Shown: positions 1-5,786 of the stretch, in pieces
Numbering within the stretch: the stretch's first letter is position 1
How the letters are laid out: every line of letters starts with the position of its first letter
From: Bacillota bacterium
GTDB taxonomy: Bacteria; Bacillota; Bacilli; Alicyclobacillales; SLC66
Length of the DNA stretch: 7,107 nt
Assembly (NCBI GenBank): GCA_021799325.1
Contig: JAJZAS010000077.1
Location: forward strand, 1 to 7,107
Direction of reading: 5' to 3'
Notes under the pieces: model-generated
Databases searched by the model: none
What the model was told of the DNA's origin: nothing
The model's input: the letters and a program-made list of their open reading frames with translations, nothing else
Program-made: the position numbers and the translations under genes

Positions 1-883
1 CCACGGAAGCGGCTGAGGCGGGTTCTGCGAACACCCCTTCTTTTCTTGCCAAAAAACGCTGCGCATCGAGAATTTCATCGTCTGTGACGGCATCGATTAA
101 CCCATTCGTGCTGTGAATAGCATCGATGGCCAGTTGCCAACTCGCCGGATTGCCAATGCGGATAGCGGTAGCCACCGTTTCTGGCTTTTCGACGATGGCA
201 CCACGGACGATAGGCGCGGCACCCGCTGCTTGAAAACCAATCATATGGGGGATACCGGTATGATTTTTTTCATGGTATTCTCGAAAGCCCTTTGTATAGG
301 CGGAAATATTACCGGCGTTGCCAACAGGAATAGCTAGGTAGTCAGGTGCTTTACCAAGGTCGTCGCAAATCTCAAATGCGGCTGTTTTTTGCCCTTCCAG
401 CCGGTAGGGATTCACTGAATTGACCAGTGTGACCGCTTCGGTGGCGGCAATGTCTCTCACCAGTTCAAGCGCCATATCAAAGTTACCTGCAATGGAAATC
501 ACATCAGCGCCGTATAAGAGCGCCTGAGCGAGTTTACCTAGTGCTACGTAGCCATCCGGAATCAGCACGATGGCGCGAATTCCCGCGCGCGCGGCATAGG
601 CAGCGGCAGAAGCGGAAGTGTTGCCAGTCGAAGCGCAGATGACCGCTTGACTTCCTTCTTCGAGTGCCTTGGCTACTGCCATCACCATGCCTCTGTCCTT
701 GAAGGAACCAGTCGGGTTCGCGCCTTCGAATTTCAGGTAGACCTCGAGTCCCAGTTCCTTGGATAATGCCAAGGCAGGAATGAGCGGGGTACGACCTTCA
801 TTCAGCGATAAATTCGGGGTGCGGTCAGTGACCGGCAAATAGGAACGATAGCGATCAATCAAGCCGTGATATGCAGTATTCAA
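1..883 (-). CDS. thrC: Threonine synthase, partial (3' end outside the window)
   Basis: PLP-dependent cytoplasmic enzyme converting O-phosphohomoserine to threonine and phosphate, the last step of threonine synthesis. Translating the minus strand from a TTG at 883 gives 294 residues, beginning MNTAYHGLIDRYRSYLPV, without a stop up to the window edge. The family is about 350 residues, so roughly 55-60 C-terminal residues are missing. Visible motifs are NPTGSFKDRGM with the Schiff-base lysine Lys62, CASTGNTSA, and the phosphate-binding GNAGN at 188-192. The protein resembles Bacillus ThrC from end to end. The TTG start is chosen because the hom stop codon lies two codons upstream in the same frame, no ATG precedes the conserved N-terminus, and AAGGGAG at 895-901 (11-nt spacer to TTG) serves as ribosome binding site. 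Only 3 nt separate it from hom, so the two are very probably cotranscribed and translationally coupled. Confidence 0.96.
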   Translation of the reverse strand, partial: MNTAYHGLIDRYRSYLPVTDRTPNLSLNEGRTPLIPALALSKELGLEVYLKFEGANPTGSFKDRGMVMAVAKALEEGSQAVICASTGNTSASAAAYAARAGIRAIVLIPDGYVALGKLAQALLYGADVISIAGNFDMALELVRDIAATEAVTLVNSVNPYRLEGQKTAAFEICDDLGKAPDYLAIPVGNAGNISAYTKGFREYHEKNHTGIPHMIGFQAAGAAPIVRGAIVEKPETVATAIRIGNPASWQLAIDAIHSTNGLIDAVTDDEILDAQRFLARKEGVFAEPASAASV

Positions 884-886
884 GAA

Positions 887-2176
887 TTACGCGTCTCCCT
901 TCTCCATCGGTATTACGTTTTTGATCTCCAGCAGGTCGTTTAGTCCACTCAGTTGCTCAATCGCCGCTTCAATGGACCCTGAAGGTGTTTCGTGCGTGAC
1001 GATGACGATTTCTGCCTGGTTGTTATGTGCCCGCTTTTGCAACACGGTTTCCATACTGATCTCTGTGTTGGAAAAGATAGTGGCGATGTGGGCAAATACC
1101 CCAGGCCGGTCCTTTGCGTGCATCCGCAGGTAATAACGAAGCGGTTCAGGTGATCCTTTTTTCACCGCTTTCGTCGTCACGGGACCTGTGCGAAAGCGTG
1201 AGGGAATAGCCATGCTCATGTTGCGTAGCGTTTCGATCACATCACCGACAATTGAGCTTGCCGTTGGCAAAGAGCCAGCTCCGCGGCCAAAGAACATCAG
1301 GTCACCAGCGGCATCACCGTGAACGAAAAGCGCGTTGAACGCATCATTCACATGCGCGAGGGGATGTTTTTTTGGCACCATGGTCGGGCGAACCTGCAAG
1401 TAAAGCGCTCGACCATCGTCTTTTCCTACTGCGAGCAGTTTTATAACAGCTCCGAGTTCGTGCGCATAGGCCACATCAGCTGCGGTGATCGAGCGGATGC
1501 CATCCACTTTCACCTCATCAAGGCTGACTTTTGCACCAAACGCAATGGAGGCGAGAATAGTCAGCTTGCGCGCCGCATCGAGGCCGTCGACATCGCTGGT
1601 GGGGTTGCTTTCTGCATAGCCCAATTCCTGTGCTTCTCGCAAAACGTCCTCGTAGTTGGCGCCGCTTTCCGTCATTTTGGTGAGAATGTAATTGGTCGTC
1701 CCGTTGATGATTCCTTTTAGGTCGGTGATTTCATTTGCGGTGAGCGATTCTTTTAGCGGTCGGATGAGGGGAATGGCTCCGCCCACCGCAGCCTCGTACA
1801 AAAAGTCCCGCTTTTCCTGTTCCGCGACTTCCATGATTTCTGGCCCGTGTATCGCGATCAAATCCTTGTTCGCGGTGATCACGTGCTTGCCCGCCCGAAG
1901 CGCAGAAAGGATCAACGTCTTCGCAGGTTCGATCCCGCCCATCGTTTCAATGACGACTTTGATCTCCTCATTCTGGATAATGTCATTTGCATCGTTGGTT
2001 AGTTTTTCGTGTTCAAACGTGACATTTCTCTTTTTATCAAGATCCCTCACCAACACATCAGTGATGACAGGATGAAGCCCAGTCATGGCGGCGATTTTGT
2101 CCGCCCGCATGCGGATCAGTTCTACCACGCCGCCGCCCACGGTTCCGCACCCAAGCAGCCCTATTTTGATATCCAT
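887..2176 (-). CDS. hom: Homoserine dehydrogenase with C-terminal ACT domain
   Basis: NAD(P)H-dependent reduction of aspartate semialdehyde to homoserine, the branch point towards threonine and methionine. The 429 residues match the usual monofunctional bacilli form (about 430); there is no fused aspartokinase. Domains in order: Rossmann nucleotide-binding domain with GLLGCGTVGGG (residues 6-16); TANKDLIA with Lys104; the catalytic/dimerisation domain with GIINGTTNYIL (155-165) and NPTSDVDGLDAARK, whose Asp200 and Lys204 correspond to the catalytic Asp/Lys pair known from yeast homoserine dehydrogenase; and a C-terminal ACT domain (about 348-425, KDRPGVFAHIA). By family knowledge the ACT domain suggests feedback inhibition by threonine. 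A strong AAGGAGT site (2185-2191) lies 8 nt before the ATG. The gene follows pheB by 22 bp and precedes thrC by 3 bp, so a pheB-hom-thrC operon is inferred. Confidence 0.97.
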   Translation of the reverse strand: MDIKIGLLGCGTVGGGVVELIRMRADKIAAMTGLHPVITDVLVRDLDKKRNVTFEHEKLTNDANDIIQNEEIKVVIETMGGIEPAKTLILSALRAGKHVITANKDLIAIHGPEIMEVAEQEKRDFLYEAAVGGAIPLIRPLKESLTANEITDLKGIINGTTNYILTKMTESGANYEDVLREAQELGYAESNPTSDVDGLDAARKLTILASIAFGAKVSLDEVKVDGIRSITAADVAYAHELGAVIKLLAVGKDDGRALYLQVRPTMVPKKHPLAHVNDAFNALFVHGDAAGDLMFFGRGAGSLPTASSIVGDVIETLRNMSMAIPSRFRTGPVTTKAVKKGSPEPLRYYLRMHAKDRPGVFAHIATIFSNTEISMETVLQKRAHNNQAEIVIVTHETPSGSIEAAIEQLSGLNDLLEIKNVIPMEKGDA

Positions 2177-2198
2177 ACGTGCACACTCCTTTTTTGTA

Positions 2199-2639
2199 TT
2201 AGCCTTGACCGACGATGTTCACCTGCTCTACACCGGAGAGTGTGCGCAATTGGTCAAGTGCTTCTTCCAGTCCCATTTCCATGTTCCTCGTCTCCATCGA
2301 GATAATGACGGTTGCTTTACCTTGAAGCGGGAGGGATTGGTTGATGGTTAATATGTTGGCTCCACTTGCAGCCAAGTGATTGAGTACTTCTGACAACACG
2401 CCGCGTTCATGCATGAGCGCCAGCGCCAGCGTAACGATCTGCTGATCTATCGCTGAATAGATGGGTTTGATCGCCTCCCTGTATTTATAAAACGCACTTC
2501 GCGAAATCCCCACTCGCCTGACCGCCTCAAACACGCTGAGATGAGGGTGTTGGCTTAACAGTTCCATCACTTGAATGGTGCGTTGCATGACCTCTGGTAA
2601 ATGGGAACGTCGAACGAGGTAAAATGGGTCTTCTGACAT
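2199..2639 (-). CDS. pheB: ACT domain-containing protein, UPF0735/PheB family
   Basis: The 146-residue protein aligns along its whole length with the Bacillus PheB/UPF0735 family (about 147 aa): N-terminal FYLVRRSHLPEVM, a helix-turn-helix-like segment at about residues 34-56 with SRSAFYKYREAIKP, then a single ACT domain at about 69-144 containing HERGVLSEVLNHLAASGANILTINQ and LPLQGKATV. ACT domains usually bind amino acids. The family was once called chorismate mutase because it sits beside pheA in Bacillus, but no chorismate mutase active site is recognisable. A role as an amino-acid-responsive regulator is inference from the domain layout. Here it is first gene of the hom-thrC cluster and not next to pheA. 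The ribosome binding site is weak (GAGAGCGGGA, about 2646-2655). The start is supported by the conserved N-terminus and the lack of an upstream ATG. Confidence 0.9.
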   Translation of the reverse strand: MSEDPFYLVRRSHLPEVMQRTIQVMELLSQHPHLSVFEAVRRVGISRSAFYKYREAIKPIYSAIDQQIVTLALALMHERGVLSEVLNHLAASGANILTINQSLPLQGKATVIISMETRNMEMGLEEALDQLRTLSGVEQVNIVGQG

Positions 2640-2724
2640 GGATGATTCCCGCTCTCTGTTTGATGGTAACTTGAGGTAGTGGCTATGTCTACATTACGAG
2701 TACAGTTGTTTTTTTGATATGGAC

Positions 2725-2753
2725 ATTATACCTACTTTTTCATAGGCTTGCAA
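2725..2753 (-). promoter_or_regulatory. Sigma-A-type promoter for pheB-hom-thrC
   Basis: On the minus strand a -35 hexamer TTGCAA (2753-2748) and a perfect -10 TATAAT (2730-2725) are separated by exactly 17 nt. Transcription should start near 2718, giving a leader of about 79 nt before the pheB ATG. No other good promoter was seen before pheB, and the 22-nt and 3-nt gaps downstream leave little room for further ones. Confidence 0.75.
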
Positions 2754-2759
2754 ACTAAA

Positions 2760-2788
2760 TTGACCTTACACAAAATTCAATATATAAT
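2760..2788 (+). promoter_or_regulatory. Sigma-A-type promoter for ilvE and the ilv operon
   Basis: TTGACC (2760-2765) and a perfect TATAAT (2783-2788) are separated by exactly 17 nt; only the last base of the -35 differs from consensus. The start of transcription is expected near 2795, about 20 nt before the riboswitch P1 stem, so the aptamer lies at the 5' end of the transcript, as expected for a cis-regulatory RNA. The ilvE leader would be about 208 nt long. Confidence 0.8.
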
Positions 2789-2816
2789 AACAAAAATCAA
2801 TTTCTTGTACGTCAGG

Positions 2817-2915
2817 AGGGTGTCTAGGGTTCCGCCGCATTTGCGGGCAAGGTCCAAGCGACACCGCATCGGGAAGGCCCGATGTACACCTTGAGGATAA
2901 AAGCCTCGCGGCAAG
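2817..2915 (+). promoter_or_regulatory. ykkC-class riboswitch, probably subtype 2a (ppGpp), controlling ilvE
   Basis: The leader carries the ykkC-family signatures in order: CTAGGGTTCCG (2824-2834), GGTCCAAG (2851-2858), ACACC (2886-2890) and GATAAAAGCC. Helices found by hand: P1 AGGGUGU (2817-2823) with ACACCUU (2886-2892), 7 pairs; a small hairpin CCGC/GCGG (2835-2838, 2843-2846); a hairpin of 8 pairs with loop AAGG (2866-2873, 2878-2885); and P3 GAGG/CCUC (2893-2896, 2904-2907) with loop AUAAAAG. Known ykkC subclasses sense guanidine, ppGpp, PRPP or nucleoside diphosphates. The ppGpp type is known in front of ilvE and other branched-chain genes in Firmicutes, whereas guanidine types control transporters and guanidine metabolism and PRPP types mostly purine genes. 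The family call is read from sequence; the ligand is inferred mainly from gene context. Exact ends are approximate. Confidence 0.85.
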
Positions 2916-2971
2916 TTCTGGCTAGCGTGTTCCCACGCGAGTCGGTTTGCTGCGGGGCTATCATTTTACTT
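2902..2971 (+). terminator. Riboswitch expression platform: terminator-like hairpin sharing the P3 3' strand
   Basis: Positions 2902-2915 pair without interruption with 2946-2959 (14 pairs, including three G-U). After two unpaired U (2916-2917), 2918-2923 pairs with 2940-2945 (6 pairs), and after one A-G mismatch, 2925-2929 pairs with 2934-2938 (5 pairs) around the loop UUCC. The stem is followed by UAUCAUUUUACUU, a U-rich but interrupted tract. Its 5' arm includes 2904-2907, which the aptamer needs for P3, so the two folds exclude each other. Ligand binding should therefore prevent termination (ON switch). The ilvE ribosome binding site lies outside the hairpin, which argues for transcriptional rather than translational control. 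The imperfect U tract is the main weakness. Confidence 0.72.
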
Positions 2972-3002
2972 AAATTCCCACACATCAGACAGGAGTGATA
3001 GG

Positions 3003-3884
3003 ATGGCAACCGAGGACAGGTTGATCTATCTCAATGGCGAACTGGTTCCCAAGGCAAAAGCCGTTGTCTCCGTTTTCGACCACGGTTTTTTATATGGGGA
3101 CGGAATATTTGAAGGCATTCGAATCTATGACGGTGTAGTCTTTCGCCTCGATGAACATTTGGAAAGGCTTTATGATTCTGCAAAATCAATTTTGCTTAAC
3201 ATCCCCATGGAATTTGAAGAAATGGCAAAAGCGGTGCTCGACACGGTCCGCGCCAACCAGTTGCAAAACGGTTATATTCGGCTCGTCATCTCAAGAGGGC
3301 CTGGTGATTTAGGGCTTGACCCGCGCAGTTGTGCCAAACCCAATATCATTATCATTGCAGATGACATCCAACTTTTCCCGTCCGAATTTTACGAGAATGG
3401 ATTGCGTATTGTAACAGTAGCGACGACAAGAAACAGCCCCAATGCGTTAAACCCGCAAATCAAGTCACTCAATTACCTGAACAGCATCATGGTGAAACTG
3501 GAGGCGGCCAACGCCGGTGTCCTCGAAGCGCTCACCGTCAACTCGCAAGGGTATGTCTGTGAAGGTTCAGGCGACAATGTTTTTATCGTAAAAAAAGGAA
3601 AAGTCATCACACCTCCTGTATACCTTGGCGCACTTGATGGGATTACCCGTCATACGATCATGGATATCTGCGAAGAGGAAGGGATTCCACTATTGGAGAC
3701 GCCATTTACCAGACATGACGTGTACGTGGCGGATGAATGTTTCCTCACGGGTACAGCGGCAGAACTGATCCCCGTGGTGGAGGTGGATGCGCGTAAAATT
3801 GGCAGTGGCAAACCAGGACCCGTTACCCAACGGCTATTAAAGTCCTTCCGAGAAGTGGCAAGAAAGCAAGGTCGGAGAATTTAA
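3003..3884 (+). CDS. ilvE: Branched-chain amino acid aminotransferase (class IV)
   Basis: PLP enzyme that transfers the amino group from glutamate to the 2-oxo acids of valine, isoleucine and leucine, the last step of their synthesis; cytoplasmic. The 293 residues fit the short (about 290-310 aa) fold-type-IV BCAT form. Motifs: FDHGFLYGDGIFEGIR (25-40), NPQIKSLNYLNSIMVKLEA with the Schiff-base lysine Lys154, YVCEGSGDNVF (184-194) with Glu187 near the cofactor nitrogen, LDGITRHTIM for phosphate binding, and FLTGTAAELIPV (247-258). D-amino acid aminotransferases and aminodeoxychorismate lyases share this fold, but the motifs and the ilvBNC neighbours favour IlvE. The ATG follows AGGAG (2991-2995) by 7 nt. 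Expression should depend on the ykkC riboswitch in its leader. Confidence 0.95.
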   Translation: MATEDRLIYLNGELVPKAKAVVSVFDHGFLYGDGIFEGIRIYDGVVFRLDEHLERLYDSAKSILLNIPMEFEEMAKAVLDTVRANQLQNGYIRLVISRGPGDLGLDPRSCAKPNIIIIADDIQLFPSEFYENGLRIVTVATTRNSPNALNPQIKSLNYLNSIMVKLEAANAGVLEALTVNSQGYVCEGSGDNVFIVKKGKVITPPVYLGALDGITRHTIMDICEEEGIPLLETPFTRHDVYVADECFLTGTAAELIPVVEVDARKIGSGKPGPVTQRLLKSFREVARKQGRRI

Positions 3885-4017
3885 TAAAAATTTATAATAG
3901 TTGTACTCATTCACCCCAAAAATGTGGTACTGTTTTCTGTAATAATACAGTTTGATGTCTGCCACGTAGTATTATTTTTCACAAAGAGACAAGAGAGCAG
4001 GAAGAGGAGAGAAAAAA
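3885..4017 (+). other. ilvE-ilvB gap with two alternative weak hairpins
   Basis: The 133-bp AT-rich gap holds no gene, no T-box consensus (no AGGGUGGNACCGCG) and no promoter with both hexamers. Two overlapping foldings are possible. One is ACTGT (3929-3933) with ACAGT (3947-3951), flanked by GTGG (3924-3927) with CCAC (3962-3965). The other is AATAATAC (3941-3948) with GTATTATT (3969-3976), followed by further Ts to 3979. They share 3947-3948 and cannot form together. This may be a weak attenuator or processing site, or chance in AT-rich DNA. The ilvB ribosome binding site AGAGGAGA is at 4003-4010. Confidence 0.35.
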
Positions 4018-5784
4018 ATGAACCAGTTCATTAAAGAGACAGATACTGTCCATGCTGGTGAAGGGGCAACCGGTAGTGCGCAAACGGACCGACAGGGTCA
4101 GGCGCCAGGCGTGAAAACCGGCGCAGACCTGCTTATCTCGCTATTAAAAGAGGCGGGCGTCGAGACGATCTTTGGTTATCCCGGAGGCGCAGTGTTGCCA
4201 ATCTATGATTCGCTCTACGATTCATCCATCCGCCACATCCTGACACGGCATGAGCAAGGAGCCATCCATGCGGCGGAAGGATATGCCAGAGTGACAGGGA
4301 AAACCGGTGTGGTGCTGGTGACATCTGGCCCTGGCGCCACCAATCTGGTGACGGGCATCGCAGATGCCTACATGGATTCCACGCCGGTGGTCGTGATGAC
4401 AGGGCAGGTGACGATGGAGAGCATCGGTCGCGATGCGTTTCAAGAAGCAGATATCATGGGAATCACCATGCCAGTGACCAAGCACAACTATCAGGTGCGC
4501 GATATCAATGATTTGCCGCAAGTGATGGCGGATGCCTTCTACATTGCCAATTCCGGAAGACCTGGACCTGTGCTGATCGATCTTCCTAAAAACATCACGG
4601 CTGGCCCCGCCACATATCAGCCATTGCCAAAGCCTGCCGCAAGGGGATACAAAATCCCTTCTGCACCCGCCAAGGAACAGGTGGAGGCGATTGCAAAGTT
4701 AATCCGTGATGCGAAAAAGCCGTTGCTCTACGTGGGAGGCGGTATCATCTCTTCTGGCGCGTCAGATTTATTGCGCCAATTTGCAAAACAAACTCGCATC
4801 CCTGTGGTCTCGACGTTGATGGGACTTGGCGTCTACCCTGCAGGCGATGAACAATTTATTGGCATGCTTGGTATGCACGGCACGTATGCCGCCAACAAAG
4901 CGATTACGGACTGTGATCTGTTGCTTGCCTTTGGCGTACGCTTTGATGATCGAGTGACAGGGAAGTTGCAAATGTTTTCTCTCCATTCCAAAAAGGTTCA
5001 CGTGGACATTGATCCTGCGGAAATCGGGAAGAACGTACAAGTGGACGTCGCTGTGGTTGCGAACATTAAAGACACGCTGGAAATGTTGGTGCAGCATGAC
5101 CTACAACCAGATACCAAGGACTGGCTGGCACAACTCAAGGCTTGGGATAGTGAATGGCCACTTCGCTATCATGGAACAAGCGATGACTTAAAGCCTCAGC
5201 AAGTGGTGGAACTGCTTGCCAAGCACACGGGCGGTAAGGCGATCGTGACGACAGAGGTGGGGCAACACCAGATGTGGGCGGCGCTTTTTTATCCTTTTTC
5301 CCGTCCTCGCCAACTGGTCACCTCCGGTGGGCTTGGAACGATGGGATTTGGATTTCCCTCTGCGGTTGGTGCACAAGTAGCGGAGCCAGACAAAACGGTT
5401 ATCTGCGTGGCGGGTGATGCCAGTTTCCAAATGAATATTCAAGAGTTGCAAACGGTCGTGGAGCAGGGACTTCCCCTAAAAGTCGCGATTATCAACAACC
5501 GATTTCTTGGCATGGTTCGTCAGTGGCAACAATTTTTCTATGAAAAACGATATGCGGAAAGCCGTGTCAGTTCGCCTGATTTTGTCAAAGTGGCAGAAGC
5601 GTATGGGGCACTAGGACTGCGTGCTACGAATCCAGCAGAGGCAGAAGAGATCATTACTAAAGCGCTTGCTCATGAGGGTCCAGTCATCATGGACTTTGTC
5701 GTCAAGGAAGAAGAGAACGTATTCCCCATGGTTCCCCCTGGAAAAGGCAACCACGAAATGACGCTGGAATGGAGTGAAGAGTAA
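4018..5784 (+). CDS. ilvB: Acetohydroxyacid (acetolactate) synthase, large catalytic subunit
   Basis: Thiamine diphosphate (TPP)- and FAD-dependent condensation of two pyruvates to 2-acetolactate (valine, leucine), or of pyruvate with 2-oxobutyrate to 2-aceto-2-hydroxybutyrate (isoleucine). At 588 residues it has normal family length and the three usual domains: N-terminal pyrimidine-binding (about 33-195) with FGYPGGAVLPIYD and the TPP-activating Glu79 in RHEQGAIHAAEGYAR; central FAD-associated domain (about 220-355) with FGVRFDDRVTG; and C-terminal pyrophosphate-binding domain (about 390-560) with GDASFQMN starting at Gly466 and ending the TPP motif at Asn493-Asn494. MVRQWQQFF carries Trp503, equivalent to the tryptophan lining the herbicide channel in plant enzymes. 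These features mark an anabolic AHAS rather than catabolic AlsS. About 32 hydrophilic N-terminal residues precede the conserved domain. The ATG follows AGAGGAGA by 7 nt. Confidence 0.97.
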   Translation: MNQFIKETDTVHAGEGATGSAQTDRQGQAPGVKTGADLLISLLKEAGVETIFGYPGGAVLPIYDSLYDSSIRHILTRHEQGAIHAAEGYARVTGKTGVVLVTSGPGATNLVTGIADAYMDSTPVVVMTGQVTMESIGRDAFQEADIMGITMPVTKHNYQVRDINDLPQVMADAFYIANSGRPGPVLIDLPKNITAGPATYQPLPKPAARGYKIPSAPAKEQVEAIAKLIRDAKKPLLYVGGGIISSGASDLLRQFAKQTRIPVVSTLMGLGVYPAGDEQFIGMLGMHGTYAANKAITDCDLLLAFGVRFDDRVTGKLQMFSLHSKKVHVDIDPAEIGKNVQVDVAVVANIKDTLEMLVQHDLQPDTKDWLAQLKAWDSEWPLRYHGTSDDLKPQQVVELLAKHTGGKAIVTTEVGQHQMWAALFYPFSRPRQLVTSGGLGTMGFGFPSAVGAQVAEPDKTVICVAGDASFQMNIQELQTVVEQGLPLKVAIINNRFLGMVRQWQQFFYEKRYAESRVSSPDFVKVAEAYGALGLRATNPAEAEEIITKALAHEGPVIMDFVVKEEENVFPMVPPGKGNHEMTLEWSEE

Positions 5785-5786
5785 GC

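Larger units (their letters stand above)
2640..3002. other. Divergent control region between pheB-hom-thrC and ilvE-ilvBNC
   Basis: This 363-bp stretch has no credible protein gene. Reading left to right it holds the roughly 79-nt untranslated leader of pheB (minus strand, about 2640-2718), in which I see no strong structure; two back-to-back promoters (2725-2753 and 2760-2788); a short leader (about 2795-2816); a ykkC-class riboswitch (2817-2915); an overlapping terminator-like hairpin (2902-2971); and the ilvE ribosome binding site AGGAG (2991-2995). The promoter part is AT-rich and the RNA-structure part is GC-rich, as expected for a promoter followed by a structured leader. Confidence 0.9.

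Noticed and set aside
113..337. A 74-codon plus-strand frame at the left edge
   Set aside because: It lies antisense to thrC, whose minus-strand translation is a clear match to threonine synthase throughout.
1319..2351. Long plus-strand open frames opposite hom and pheB (for example 1319-1720, 1692-2075, 2009-2305)
   Set aside because: They are antisense to well-supported genes, show no family resemblance and have skewed composition (Ser, Cys, Phe, His) typical of shadow frames.
2771..2790. Possible CodY-like AT-rich box (AAAATTCAATATATAAT) over the ilvE promoter
   Set aside because: It matches the AATTTTCWGAAAATT consensus only poorly and overlaps the -10 element, whose base composition explains the resemblance.
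2834..2958. GC-rich inverted repeats in the ilvE leader as a mobile-element end or REP-like repeat
   Set aside because: The repeats are fully accounted for by riboswitch helices and the terminator-like hairpin, and no transposase or target duplication is present.
2824..3009. A 61-codon minus-strand reading frame opposite the ilvE leader
   Set aside because: It covers exactly the riboswitch and terminator, has no recognisable protein features, and ends in the ilvE start region. The structure of the opposite strand explains the openness of the frame.
3893..3898. TATAAT just after the ilvE stop as a possible ilvB promoter -10
   Set aside because: No -35-like hexamer lies 16-18 nt upstream (the bases at the 17-nt position are GGTCGG, inside ilvE) and there is no extended -10 TG. 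The region is AT-rich, so a chance match is likely.
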